NCBI GenBank assembly: GCA_016490735.1
Contig: JAEMWC010000009.1
Span: 1,966,001-2,030,000 of the forward strand
Reading direction: 5' to 3'
DNA from: Pachyseris speciosa
Lineage: Eukaryota > Cnidaria > Anthozoa > Scleractinia > Pachyseridae
DNA: 64,000 nt
Part shown: positions 1-10,850 of the stretch, piece after piece
Numbering within the stretch: position 1 is the stretch's first letter
Layout of the letters: each line of letters begins with the position of its first letter
The notes under the pieces: generated by a model
Databases searched by the model: none
What the model was told of the DNA's origin: nothing
The model's input: the letters and a program-made list of their open reading frames with translations, nothing else
Position numbers and translations under genes: made by a program

Positions 1-155
1 GTAGTTTTTTTCAAAATTTTGGAAATTCCTTGGGGAGGGGGGGGTATTTGATGAACCCCTGGAACAGAAATTACTGGGGGGAGGGGGGGGGGTGCAAAAG
101 AAAAAAACCTTCCCTGGTGGGGGTATGGATATTTTCTGGAACTACACAATGGTTT
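1..155. repeat. End of a G-rich terminal-inverted-repeat element
   Basis: The window opens inside a repeat with long G runs that ends near 150 with a motif like ATTTTCTGGAAC. The same style of end (TTTTTCTGGAA next to a run of G) closes the complete element at 44708-46186, so this is probably the right end of a related element whose left end lies outside the window. The open frame across 71-253 on the minus strand has no recognisable protein character and I do not call it a gene. Confidence 0.5.
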
Positions 156-342
156 GTTTCGATCAATCGCTTACTCATGTATAATGGCCAAAATTGAGAT
201 ACATGTAAGCCTTCCTCAACTAAACTCTGGTTAAGTTTGCTGGCTATTGTCATTTACCAGTTAAAGAAAATGGTTTGTTTGCTACAAAAGTCTGGCAGTT
301 TTTTCCATTGTCTTGAAGCAAATAATTTTATGTAACCCTCCT

Positions 343-701
343 TTAAAGGTGATTTCCAGTCCGTACTGCGCAGTCTCAGCATCCCAATGTTTGTGAGGCT
401 CACACGTTGGAATTCGAATCGATGTTATTCGTTACGAACCACTTACCTTATAGTTGAGGCATTTTAAATTCTTTTCCCAACTGTTTCTTTGATTTTTACA
501 GCTACGAAGTTGTTTTCTCTGGTGATATCGGTAAGAACGAAGCATAAAAGCTTTGGATCAACAATGGTGGTTGACATGAACTTTGAATTTACTTCATGTA
601 AGTGATTGCGAAACATTACATTTTGTGACGTCTTACATGAATAAAAAAAAACGTAAACAAACTCTTGAGACTGCGCAGTACGGACTGGAAATCACCTTTA
701 A
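343..701. mobile_element. TTAA-flanked MITE with ~32-bp inverted ends
   Basis: Bases 347-378 (starting AGGTGATTTCCAGTCCGTAC) are repeated inverted at 666-697, and the element is bordered on both sides by TTAA (343-346 and 698-701). About 350 bp, no coding capacity seen. TTAA target duplication is known for piggyBac and Kolobok transposons, so a nonautonomous member of one of those is inferred. Its tip resembles that of the second TTAA element at 1301-1943. Confidence 0.85.
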
Positions 702-856
702 CCTCCCCTGACTTACTTAATTTATAGAATTACTAACACAGTTATGTTTCTTTTAACAATAAACAAACTGTGATACAATATTTTTTAAAAACATATTAAG
801 AAAGTTGATAGCTGAGTTAATCTTTTGTCTCACGATTGAGTCACAAAGATGTGGAT

Positions 857-905
857 CGCGGCGTTCTGACTGCTATACTGCTGGTCTTCATCAGGCGATG
901 GTGTC
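857..905 (-). ncRNA. Degenerate hammerhead motif in Penelope copy A
   Basis: The minus strand carries CTGATGA (894-888) followed by an arm ending in GTCAGAACG. The hammerhead core needs GAAA at this place; here it reads AGAA, and the stem I pairing is also altered. Penelope-like elements are known to carry hammerhead ribozymes in their terminal repeats, which fits the position just downstream of the endonuclease frame. Probably inactive. Confidence 0.5.
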
Positions 906-2275
906 GACTGGTTGCGTGTGAGAATAAGAAGCACCGTGGCTGGTCGTGATTGGTGCGTTTCGATCCTCGCTTAGGCTGTTGTTGATTGGAGGATTTCGAT
1001 CCTTGTCGTTCAGACTAGAAATTGTTCCCTCAGCGGTCCACTTTGGTACTGATCGGCTGCTGTGTTGTCTGATTATGGGCATCCACGCTTCAGGAATTTC
1101 AATTCCACTGTCCCTGTTAATGTTGTTAGGGTGAAGTCTTATGTGAATAGCCTCTTTAACCCTACGGGTGTACCAATGTGGGTCTTGGTCAATAAATTTA
1201 ACTTCGTCCCAGAGCGGATAATGTCCGGTCGCGTTGCTATGTTCTGAAACGGCGGAGGATTGGGTTCGAGCAAGCCGTATGTCTCTATTGTGTTCCTTAA
1301 GGTGATTCCTCACATTTGCATCGCGCATCCTCACTGCGCATAATTTTTGGAGTCATTTAGCGCGCGCTCGTGCACGCGCACATTTAAAACATGGCGGATT
1401 TGCCTTGAAATTGAGCTCTGTTAGGTTTAAAATGGCCATAGCTCACTAACGAGCATGGGCACCCCACTTTTTTTCCAGTCAAAGTAATTAGCTAATCACA
1501 AGCTTTGTGTGAGAAAAGACTGATCTGATTTCTATTGCTGAAAATTGAATAAATAAGGAAAATAACAGATAAACTGTGGTCTTTTCTAGTAGCAGTTTAG
1601 TAACCATGTCAAGAAATTTGGTTGAAATTTTTAATCAAGGATGCAGCTTTCCGCCTAAATCAAACTTAAAATGTTTAGTTGTGTCCAACATAATGTATGG
1701 ACTATATTTAATGCGTGTCCTCATGAGTTTGAGTTCGCAAAGATTTTACAATAACTTGAAATGCGTTCTTACAATAAGCATCAAATTATACCAAAATGGG
1801 GCATTTTCAATTCCTCACAGCTCCTAAATGAGCATGGGCACCCCCCTTTTTTAATTTCAAAATTGAAGTTCTTATATGATAAATATTCAGTGGACAAAGT
1901 TCGAGCAAAAATCTATTGTCACTTTTATTTCAGAGGAATTACCTTAATCCGTTCATGCATAGATCTTCCCGTCTCTCCAATATAAATACAAGCCTTACCA
2001 CATTTGCAGGGAATCTTGTAGACTACTCCGTCTTGTTTTACTGGATCTACAATGTCCTTAGGTCGCACTAGGTGTGATCTAAGAGTTGTGTCAGATCTGA
2101 AAACAGTCCATATGCCTTGTTGTTGTAGGCAATGGCGAAGAGCCTCCGATGTGCCTTTGACGTATGGCAGAACCACGTACAGTAGATTTAATTCTGGGTT
2201 CAGGTTCTTTAGTGGTTGTTTGTTCCTTGGTTTTTGTAAAAATTTTTCACGTATCAAGGAAGGGAACTCTAACAC
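891..2275 (-). pseudogene. Penelope-like element, copy A, GIY-YIG endonuclease region (interrupted)
   Basis: On the minus strand this reads a cysteine-containing linker and GIY-YIG motif (YKIPCKCGK, then YIGETGRSMHERI) between 2275 and 1948, then continues after a TTAA-flanked insertion (1301-1943) with EHNRDIRLARTQSSAVSEHS at 1334-891. It matches the + copy B at 3016-3546 closely. GIY-YIG nuclease C-terminal to reverse transcriptase is the hallmark of endonuclease-bearing Penelope-like elements. At its 5' end copy A joins a piece of RT (near NSIPFLDT in copy B) directly to the linker, so about 230 bp is missing compared with copy B. It meets copy B head to head near 2276. Clearly dead: deleted, interrupted and lacking most of RT. 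Confidence 0.85.
1297..1947. mobile_element. TTAA-flanked MITE inside Penelope copy A
   Basis: Copy B reads straight through GTTCCTTAATCCG (reverse complement), whereas copy A has 643 extra bases between two TTAA tetramers (1297-1300, 1944-1947). The insert begins GGTGATTCCTC and ends GAGGAATTACC, an 11-bp inverted repeat with one mismatch. The empty site is directly visible in copy B, so insertion after the Penelope copies formed is well supported. No coding capacity seen. Confidence 0.85.
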
Positions 2276-2688
2276 CTACGCAGATTGCAGACCTTTTGAC
2301 TTTTGTTCTTAGATCCACATACTTCCAGTATGATGGACTGATTTATGAACAGCAAGAAGGAGCAGCCGTGGGTAGCCCGGTATCTGCAGTGATAGCTAAC
2401 TTCTACATGGAGGGTTTTGAGTTGCAAGCTTTGACATCGACGCCCTGTACACCTAAGATCTGGAAACGCTATGCGGATGACACCTTTACCATCTTAAATC
2501 GTGACAAAGTTGACTTGTTCTTACAACACCTCAATAGTCAACAGCCGATGATCCGTTTCACAATGGAAACTGAGAATGACAACTCAATTCCCTTCCTTGA
2601 TACGTTGATCATCAAGGATTTGAATGGATACCTCTCTACCAGTGTTTACAGAAAGCCTACACACACTGACCATGTACCTAGCGTATGA
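2276..2688 (+). pseudogene. Penelope-like element, copy B, reverse transcriptase fragment
   Basis: An open frame encodes the C-terminal half of a reverse transcriptase. Visible motifs are GAAVGSPVSAVIANFYME (fingers/palm motif 4), the catalytic KRYADDTFTI (YADD at 2470-2481) and FLDTLIIKDLNGYLSTSVYRK, typical of Penelope-like RTs. The N-terminal half is missing because the copy starts at the head-to-head junction. A frame change near 2690 separates it from the linker that follows. RT would copy the element RNA; this copy cannot be autonomous. Confidence 0.85.
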
Positions 2689-2689
2689 T

Positions 2690-3546
2690 TCACACCACCC
2701 ACAATCTGTAAAACGTGGTATTGTCAAGTGCCTGTACGATCGATCTAAACACCTCATAACAAAACCATCAGTTATCTCTCATGAAAAGAAACACCTCTCA
2801 TTGGTCCTTGTTTCCAACGGTTATCCGTTTTCGTTTGTGAAAAATTTTACAAAAACCAAGGAACAAACAACCACTAAAGAACCTGAACCCAGAATTAAAT
2901 CTACTGTACGTGGTTCTGCCATACGTCAAAGGCACATCGGAGGCTCTTCGCTGTTGCCTACAACAACAAGGCATACGGACTGTTTTCAGATCTGACAACT
3001 CTTACATCACACCTAGTGCGACCTAAGGACATTGTAGATCCAGTAAAACAAGACGGAGTAGTCTACAAGATTCCCTGTGAATGTGGTAAGGTTTATAATT
3101 ATATTGGAGAGACGGGAAGATCTATGCATGAACGGATTAAGGAACACAATAGAGACATATGGCTTGCTCGAACCCAATCCTCCGCCGTTTCAGAACATAG
3201 CAACGTGACCGGACATTATGCGCTCTGGGACGAAGTTAAATTTATTGACCGAGACCCACATTGGTACACCTGTAGGGTTAAAGAGGCTATTCACATAAGA
3301 CTTCACCCTAACAACATTAACAGGGACAGTGGAATTGAAATTCCTGAAGTGTGGATGCCCACGATCAGACAACACAACAGCCGATCAGTACCAAAGTGGA
3401 CCGCTGAGGGAACAATTTCTAGTCTGAACGACAAGGATCGAAATCCTCCAATCGACAACAGCCTAAGGGAGGATCGAAACACACCAATCATGACCAGCCA
3501 CGGTGCTTCTTATTCTTACACACAACCAGTCGACAACATTGCCTGA
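2690..3546 (+). pseudogene. Penelope-like element, copy B, linker and GIY-YIG endonuclease
   Basis: After the RT, a linker (about 2690-2995) and then a second frame from 3016 encode the endonuclease: YKIPCECGKVYNYIGETG, RSMHERIKEHNRD and WDEVKFIDRDPHWYTCRVKE. The spacing of the GIY-like YNYIG, the arginine-rich helix and the conserved E (RVKEA) matches a GIY-YIG fold. The linker has a frameshift near 2990 relative to the endonuclease frame. In the intact family this domain nicks target DNA to prime reverse transcription. Confidence 0.85.
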
Positions 3547-3581
3547 TGAAGACCAGCAGTATAGCAGTCAAAACGTCGCAA
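3539..3581 (+). ncRNA. Hammerhead ribozyme relic at the Penelope 3' end
   Basis: Stem I halves TTGC (3539-3542) and GCAA (3578-3581) flank CTGATGA (3543-3549), an arm, AAAA at 3570-3573 and a CGTC cleavage-site-like sequence (cut expected after 3577). The catalytic core normally has GAAA; the G (G12, the general base in the hammerhead mechanism) is A here and stem II pairs poorly. Architecture is therefore preserved but activity is unlikely. Confidence 0.6.
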
Positions 3582-3639
3582 TCCACATCTTTGTGACTCA
3601 ATCATGAGACAAAAGATTAACTCACCTATCATTTGAAAC

Positions 3640-4115
3640 CACGATGACGAACACCTTTTATAATATATTAAGAAAGTTTTTGAAAATGACGACATTTCAA
3701 CATTAAGCTATGGCCATTATCAAGTCAAAGTAATAATGATAAGAAAATGTATAATTACTAAGGACAAAACAATAGAACAAAAACACATAGGGAATTGAAT
3801 TAAGTTTTGGAATGTTCTTTTAAGCAAAAAGTTTTGCACGGATGGAATCAGTTTGTGTGTTTAAACTTGGATTACGTTCCTTGATAAAAAGCATCTCATA
3901 AGTTTAAACACACAAACTGATTCCATCTGTGCAAAACTTTTTGCTTGAAAGAACATTCCAATTAACACTCGCATTCCCTACAGGGGTATGTGATTGTTCT
4001 ATTGTTTTTTTACTTAGTTAGTATTTATACATTTTCTTATCATTATCATTTTGGCTTGATAATAATGTTAGCCCAACATTGAAACATTGTCATTTTTCAA
4101 AAACTTTCTTGATAT
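3640..4115. repeat. Long foldback (inverted repeat) after the Penelope copies
   Basis: The segment around 3795-3870 is repeated inverted around 3890-3965 (for example GATGGAATCAGTTTGTGTG against its complement), and the outer parts 3661-3790 and 3970-4110 also match as a less perfect inverted pair. A stretch with AAAACATATTAAGAAAG near 790 and its complement near 4100-4130 suggests the foldback and the Penelope copies share terminal sequence. No coding capacity. Confidence 0.75.
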
Positions 4116-4223
4116 GTTTTTAAAAAATATTTTATTGCAGTTTTTTTATTGTTAAAATTAATGTTTTTAAATTACAAAAATCGCTTCTTATTCGTATAGT
4201 TATTTTTCTACTTGTACTTATAG

Positions 4224-4521
4224 CATTGATGGAACCATCCTCCATGATGGATGGTTCTGTTCCTTTGAATGATGTCAACAATGAAGCCACAGCTAAGCAG
4301 ATGAAGAAGGATGCCAATGGAAAAAGTGTTGTGGTTTTAAAACGCAGTGATGTCACAACAAGGCAGGGAATTGTATATATGCCGAACACAATTGAAATGG
4401 CTCAGCTGAAGAAACAAGGAAAGGGACAGTTCAAAACAAATGTACAGTTTTCATCAACGATGACAGAAATGGAGGTCAAAAAGTTATTAGTGGACACATT
4501 TCCCATTCTTAAGGATCAAAG
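4224..4521 (+). CDS. Host gene exon 1 (visible), basic N-terminal domain
   Basis: Preceded by TTGTACTTATAG (acceptor) and followed by AAAG|GTAATG (donor), this exon is open throughout and ends in phase 2. An ATG at 4229 could be the start (MEPSSMMDGSVPLNDV), or the exon may continue from an upstream one since two bases precede the frame. The product is Lys-rich with RSDVTTRQGIVYMP, a Lys/Gly linker (KKQGKGQFKTN) and a helix MEVKKLLVDTFPIL. I do not recognise the family with certainty; the pattern is reminiscent of N-terminal domains in invertebrate uncharacterised proteins. Splicing to exon 2 is phase-correct. Confidence 0.7.
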
Positions 4522-5318
4522 GTAATGGCTTTTGTGATTAACTTGGTAGCTGTGTTAGCTAACAGGGTAAAATTAGGGACTGCTCATTTGGTGGGGTTGG
4601 GAGTAGGGGTGGGAAGAGGCTGGTATGAAAAGCCTGCAATAATTAAGTGGCTTCCTTGTAAGGCTGTTAATTTTATAGGGTTTTAAGAGTTTGATTATGC
4701 ATCTTGACTGGGTTTAATTTCTTTGCTTAAATTCCTTTATTCTTATGGCAAGGGGGAGGGGTTCATTCAAGGGAGCAAATTGAAAAAGGCATTGGTCAAC
4801 AGGGCCAGGAGTTTCAATAAAATTTAAAGTTGGCGGATGGTGATAGTATAGTAACCAGCAAGCTGTGACAATTGGGGTCATAAAGACCCTTCATCTAGGG
4901 GGGTCTGGGGCATGCTCCCCCAGGAAATTTTGAAATTTGGAAGCCCAGAAATGCAATTTCCTCCATTCTGAGAATGAAACTGAGTATAATAGATGAGGTA
5001 GATTTCTTACAATAACTAACAAATTTTGAATTGTTTATGGGAGTGATGAGCTAAAAATTATAGATTGCATGCATTTTCCTGTAATTTTAAGATAACAAAA
5101 ATGTGTACACTCGCAAAATTAATTGCACCTTTATGCTGATCCAAAATAATTGCCCGTCGCTGAGCCATGTTTCATTGGATGAAACTGATGTCATTTTAAG
5201 TTCCCCTAAATTGCTCACAATGGAGAAGAATAGTCAGTCAACTAGAGCTTGTCAAAGTAGAGAATGAGGATGTTAAGAGTAAAAAAGAAAATTAAAGAGT
5301 TGTGAGCTCTTACAAAAA
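4522..5318. other. Intron 1, first part
   Basis: No gene seen. Contains a G-rich then C-rich short palindrome at about 4895-4922 (GGGGTCTGGGGCATGCTCCC) of a kind that repeats often in such genomes. The rest shows no structure I can assign. Confidence 0.5.
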
Positions 5319-6897
5319 TACAGTGCAGTGTAGAAATAAGCGACCCAAAATACGCGTGTGACACGCGTCTACCCAAATTGCGCATACGCGTCTGCATATT
5401 TGACGCGCGCGTCAAATGCGTGCATACACCAATGCTCATCAGTATGTATGAGCTAGCTCATTGTTCCTTTATTGTTCTTATTTTATTGTTATTTTCATTG
5501 GGCTTTTAATCCAAGGCAACGGCTGTTAACAGCAAAATCGTTGGCTGAATTGGTCGCCCGTTATCGTGTGTCAATGTCACAACAAACTACCGGTACGTGA
5601 GTATAAATTATTAGTGAAATGTCTGGCGTGACAATAGACATCATTTTTCCATTGAATAACAAATAAAAGATAACTGATATATTTTCTCACAAAGCAAAGG
5701 ATAAACGATAGAGCCTTTTCACGTTTCAACCTCGCTGAATTAGAGCTACAGTCGAGTTCAAAAGTAGAGCGACACGAAGAGACAATAATCAACATACTCT
5801 CAAGGCAATTCGCTTGCTACAAAACAGCCTTGGAATGTGTGTTGCATCAAAATCCATTTCATTGCGAACAAAAGAATTTAAGAAATCAAAACACATTTAG
5901 TTTCATTGAAAGTCAAATATGACTGTTGTGGAAATTATTGCCTTATCAAACCGAACGCGTGCTCACATCAGCAAATTTTTGTCACATGCTAGGCAACCAG
6001 TAATTTGAGCTTGTGAATGTCATCTAGCTGTCGTCTCGTAGCGATTTTTTTTGTAAAGCAGTCACACTGCAGAGTTGGATCGCACGTTCTTGGTTTTCAT
6101 CTTTGCACGATGAGGTCAATTAAATGAGGGAGCAGGTTAAGTGCGCTTTCATTTGAAAGGTAAATGCATGAACAGTGTTTGTTGATGCAGTGAATTCGCA
6201 CGCTCATTGTTCTAGATCGGTGTTACGAAAACAATCGCCGGCTAGTAGTTTTGCAATTTATGAACTGGGAATTGTGTCACATTCCAAAACAACTATAATT
6301 ACAAAATAAATGTAGCAAATTGCGATGGCAGTGTTGTTATGAAACCATTTCAACAATGTTTATAATTTGCAGTCAAACTTCCGACTTGGCAGTTCATCGA
6401 AAAAGCCGGTCGAACTTGTATTCAGTGGCGGTGAAAGCTCGAAGCAAGTGGAATATTCAATAAAAACAAGACACCACGGCAATAAAACAGCAGTTAAATT
6501 GTATTTGTAATCCCAGTTTCTTCGTTTGTTTTTTCACGGGGTTCATCTCTTTCCGTTTTTGTGGTAACACGCGAAGTAAATAAGCTAGATTCACTGAAGA
6601 TGATCAAGAAAGAAAAGTTGATCTCCACAGCAAATCATCAAGTATAAAACAGTGTTCTCTTCATCGAATGTTCCGGTGTTTTGAGGCTGGATTTAAATAT
6701 CAATTTTGTTATGTGATGGTAACTTGTCTTTTGTTTTGCAGAACAATGAACCACAAAGCAAAGGTAAAAGCATGAATAACAAAAGTAAACGCGCATCAAA
6801 TACGCATGTCGACACGCGCATTTCAAGACCCATATATGTAAAAAACGTGCATGCCTTTTGAGTGAATGTAGGACGCTTATTTCTGCACTGCACTGTA
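5319..6897. mobile_element. TA-flanked 1.57 kb terminal-inverted-repeat element
   Basis: The ends CAGTGCAGTGTAGAAATAAG (5321 on) and its near-perfect complement CTTATTTCTGCACTGCACTG (6876-6895) lie inside TA dinucleotides. Sub-terminal GC-rich blocks (ACACGCGTCT near 5361, CGACACGCGC near 6809) are also inverted relative to each other. Interior frames are short and show no transposase motif, so it is a nonautonomous DNA transposon. The TA target would fit Tc1/mariner-like or several other groups; superfamily is undetermined. Confidence 0.8.
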
Positions 6898-7631
6898 TGC
6901 TAAGACTGTATATCTGATCCTGTGAAGTGTGCTTTCCATTTTTCTCAGCACATGGAAAACTGGAAAAGAGTTTTACATGTAACTGAGGCATATTCATTAT
7001 CAGTTCATTCTCTCCATTTAAAGTTTCAGACAGCAAATAACTATAAGTGTTGATCACGTTGAATTGTTCTTAATGTTGTTTAAATGTTACATACAGTCAC
7101 CAAACAACCACAAATATGTTAAATTAGGCAAAATGTTATTGGCAATTGACTTTGCTTGACAAATTTCAAGAAAAACTTATCATAAACTGCCTTCAAATTA
7201 ACAGGTTGGAATTGGGATATGGAATGGCAAAAGTAAGTGGAGCTGATGTGAAAAGTAGCCAGCGGAATTCTCTGGTTGCTGGCTTCTAATGAAACCCCTA
7301 TTTGATCTTGTACTCAGCAAATTTAGGGATCTGAAGCTTTTTATTTTCTGTATCGACCAAGTCAAAGTGTAAGACAAATTGATATCTGCAGCAAAGTCTG
7401 TTTGTTTTGTCATTCATAGTCTATTATTAATTCTGTTAAGTGTTGCAACTCTATGCTCCTTTAAAATTCCGTCCCAAAGTTGGGTCAGTACAAAACGTGA
7501 ACCCCCATTCTGGACCCCCTTCTGGAAACCCTTTGAATTACCTTATACAATTGTATTTTACCCCAGCTATTTTTTGTTTGACTGTGTTTTATTCAACCTA
7601 GATTGTATTGTGCTGCTGCAGTTGACAATAG
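6898..7631. other. Intron 1, second part
   Basis: AT-rich intronic sequence. The minus-strand frames here overlap the end of the TA-flanked transposon and have no protein-like composition. Nothing else assigned. Confidence 0.5.
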
Positions 7632-7731
7632 AACAAGACTGGATTTTCATGGCACACCTCGTATCTGGAATGGACTATTTATCAGGCAGAAAATAAAGGG
7701 AAATTCAGCTCTTTATGTTCTAACAGATGAG
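7632..7731 (+). CDS. Host gene exon 2
   Basis: Acceptor TTGACAATAG and donor GATGAG|GTAAAA bound a 100-bp open exon that enters in phase 2, as exon 1 requires, and leaves in phase 0. It reads RLDFHGTPRIWNGLFIRQK and ends ALYVLTDE, a short beta-rich segment that presumably completes the N-terminal domain begun in exon 1. The phase match on both sides is the main support. Confidence 0.65.
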
Positions 7732-8187
7732 GTAAAAATGGATACTGCACAGTTATAAAATGTTAAAGAAAGTAATACTACCATGTGTTTCATAGAATGT
7801 TCATAGTGTGATTATTTATTAAGTCTCAAAAAGGTCACTCAGATGCACACACAGATATTAATTTTTAAAATAAATAAATTCAATAATTTCCTTGTACTGG
7901 TTATTATTAATAATGTCACTGACAGCCTTTAATAAAGGGTATGAAGTTATACTTTAGCCCTTAAATACTCCTTCCAGCCAGAGGTTAACCTGGTATGTGC
8001 AGCTTACAGCAATTAGGAGTATTATAATTATATATCTCTCACTTAGTACGTGCACTGTGATTGGTCAATTTTGTAGGTTGTATTCTACAGTACGGTCCGC
8101 TTGACTTCAACTAGTTTTCTTTCCTGCGTGCCCAATTAACCTCAGGGATACAGTGTATAATAAAGATCCTACTAATCTCGTTTTCTA
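7732..8187. other. Intron 2, proximal part
   Basis: AT-rich DNA without recognisable genes or repeats apart from a TCCGTACTGTA-like sequence near 8090 shared with the foldback that follows. Confidence 0.4.
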
Positions 8188-8312
8188 GGTCCGTACTGTA
8201 AGTTACAGTTCCTCGTTTTTTCCCATTAATTTATATATGGCATGCATGCTTCATGCATGGGCCATAAATCAACGGTAAAAAAAACTTGGTCTGTAACTTA
8301 CAGTATAGAACT
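8188..8312. repeat. Small foldback repeat
   Basis: ACTGTAAGTTACAG near 8195 is repeated inverted near 8290 (CTGTAACTTACAGT), each followed inward by a T/A homopolymer tract. About 120 bp stem-loop, likely a MITE remnant. A further partial copy of the tip is seen near 8090. Confidence 0.65.
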
Positions 8313-8439
8313 TGAACTCAGTTAGTAAGAGGTATTTAATATCGCCCTTTAGCTTCTTGATCCTTCCTTGAGAATTCCATCCAAGAGGCCAGCAGCATCC
8401 CATCCCTCATGCTTCTCCTTTTTCTTTTATTGGATGTCC

Positions 8440-8775
8440 TGTGAGGGGCTAGCCCTGGGGGAGGCTCCGCTCCGAGGTCCAACCCCTTACCCTTTTATAT
8501 ACCACCTTTGACAGAAAAGGTACCCCTTCTGTAATTACCTTCCTTTGACAAATGGTACCCCTTTCGTATACCTTCCATTGGAACAGTACAGTCATAAGGT
8601 ATGTGTGTTCAAAATATTTTAATGAATCCCTTTTAATTACCAAAATGACAGATTTCCCTACCCTTTCATATACTTTGACTCGTGAAGTCCCTACCCTTTC
8701 ATATACCTGAAACATAAAAAAGGTACCCCTTTCGGGCGGAGCCTCCCCATATAAGCCATTATAGGGAGTACCCCC
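8440..8775. mobile_element. MITE of the GGGTAC/CTCCGCCC family, copy 1
   Basis: Begins with GGGGGAGGCTCCGCTCC and ends with CGGGCGGAGCCTCCCC followed by an AGGGAGTACCCCCC tail, with internal repeats of a TACC-CTTTC-ATATAC motif in both orientations. The same design recurs at 14085-14160 (fragment) and, inverted, at 56098-56427. The minus-strand open frame across 8449-8799 only reflects these internal repeats. Confidence 0.75.
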
Positions 8776-8850
8776 CTCACAATCACTAGGACTAATCACT
8801 TTATGTTGTGATTCTATCTATCCATGGTTCATGAGAATACAGGGTGTGGT

Positions 8851-8888
8851 ACTAATGGTAATGGTAATGGTAATGGTAATGGTAACTT
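8851..8888. repeat. (TAATGG)n microsatellite, 3' tail of a LINE
   Basis: Five to six tandem copies of GGTAAT sit exactly at the downstream end of the minus-strand LINE, just beyond an AATAAAG-like sequence on that strand. CR1/L2-type LINEs end in short tandem repeats rather than poly(A), so this is best read as the element's 3' terminus. Confidence 0.75.
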
Positions 8889-10850
8889 TATTTATACATG
8901 GTAAAACCTTCAGCAAAGATTATAAAATGATAAAAGATTAACTATAATTATCCCTAACTAAAATAACTAACCTAAAATACTAATTAACTACATACTAAAA
9001 GCTGCTTTACAAAGATGCCGTGTTAAAACTCATTCAGAACTGTGGTGACGTAGGTTAAGTTTAAAATCACGTAAAGATGTTGCTGCTCAAAGGCCACTGG
9101 GTTGTTCCACAACCTGGCTCCGCTGTAAGAGAAACTGCTTATCAAATAATTGGTGCAGGGCTGTGGAAGAGCCAATTTATTTTCAGTATTCCTTAATCGA
9201 TATGATGTTATGTCACACAAATCTAGAACTTCAGATACTCAGGGGTCATCCCGTGTTAAGATTTGTACATCATAACAGCAAGTGATTCCAATCTATATTT
9301 GATATTTGAGTTTACCCCAACCCAGTGCCCGGAACAATTCATCGATATTCAAGTCATAATTTGCACACATTAAAATATGGGCTGCATGATTTTGGAGCTT
9401 CTGAAGCTTTTCAGAGAGACCACTGCCACAGTTTCCCCAGACAACACTACAGTAATTAAAGTGTGGTTGAACTAGGCTTTCATATACATTAATTAATATA
9501 TCAAAAGGTATAAGGTGTCGTATTCGCTTAATTGTGCCCAGTGCAGAAGCAATCTTTTTGCAAATGTTCTGTATATGACATTCCCAGTTCATGTTTTGGT
9601 CGATGTGCACACCAAGAGATTTCGTAGATGACACCTGCTTCACTGAATGGTTGTTTATACTGAAAGAAGGAATTTCAGAAAATGTTGATAACCTCTGTCT
9701 CGACGCAACTAACATGAACTCAGTTTTTGTTAAATTCAAGGTCAGTTTATTGGCTGATAGCCATGTGCATGTACACCCTGTTTAAATCATACTTGAGACA
9801 GTCATCAATATGTTTTAAATCTACGCTAGCGAAGGTGAGGCTGGTGTCATCTGCATATTTTCTAGGTTGTGAAAAACACAGACAATTTGGCAAGTCATTA
9901 ATGTATAACAAAAAAAGTAAGGCTCCTAGAATTATTGATCCCTGGGGAACACCACATTTGACTAGTTTTGGAGTAGACATAAAGGAGTTCATTAGACAAG
10001 TTTGAGTGTGATTGCTTAAATACGATGTAAACCATTTCTGACAGAAACCGTGTATACCATAGAATTGCAATTTTGTTAATAGTCAAGAATATTGTGATCG
10101 TCGGTGTCGAAAGCCTTTTTTAAATCTAGAAAAACAACAGCATTGACAAAACCGTGATCAATATTCATGGCCCAACTATCCTTAGCTTCGAGTAAAGCAG
10201 TAACCGTAGAGTGTAGAGAATGAAATCCAGATTGATAACGAGAAAGAATACAGTGCTCAGTAAGATAGTGATATAACTGGTCATACACTACCCGTTCAAA
10301 TATTTTAGCCACAACTGGAATTACTGATATATTGGTTGATAGTTTGTGGGATCATTACGTTTTCCAGAATTTTTATACAATGGGGTGACCCTAGCAGACT
10401 TCCACTCATTAGGAAAAATACCAGTTAGCAGGGATTGATTAAATATATAAGTGAGAGATTCTGCAATTAAATCAGGGCACTCCCTTTACAATTTAGCCGA
10501 AAAATTATCTAGTCCTGTAGCCTTAGACTTACAAAGTTTTGAGAGTAGGGAAAAATATGTCCCGATGTCATTTCCTCAAAGGTGAACTCTTTGTCAGTTG
10601 CAAAAAAAAATTCTTCAAAGGTGGTCTCAACATTCTCAACATTTCGGCTAAGGTAATGTCCAATTTTGGTAAAGAAAGTATTTAATTTTTGCCCTTGGTA
10701 TTGTATTTCATTTATGACGGTTTTACTTTTTACTTTGCGTTGATGTTTAATTTAACACAGCTGTTAAAAACAATTTTATAGTAGACCTTTTTAGCAGACT
10801 TGATTTCCCAATTTACTTGATTTTTTGTTTTTCGAAACTGGTTCCATATG
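8888..10850 (-). pseudogene. CR1/Jockey-type LINE, reverse transcriptase (degenerate)
   Basis: Minus-strand frames give the RT in order: KIFERVVYDQLYHYLTEH and FLDLKKAFDT (10312-10080), then CGVPQGSIILGALLFLLYIN and the catalytic KYADDTSLTF (10070-9750), then a C-terminal part with KSLGVHIDQNMNW and a LQKLQNHAAHILM helix (9739-9293). Frameshifts near 10075 and 9745 break the reading frame, and upstream RT motifs are recognisable to about 10700. No endonuclease is seen. The LINE lies antisense in intron 2 of the host gene and is a dead 5'-truncated copy. Confidence 0.9.

Noticed and set aside
6638..7057. 139-codon minus-strand frame
   Set aside because: Crosses the right terminal inverted repeat of the TA-flanked transposon; cysteine/serine-rich low-quality translation.
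8449..8799. 116-codon minus-strand frame with repeated VYERVG
   Set aside because: Translation of the internal repeats of the MITE, not a protein.
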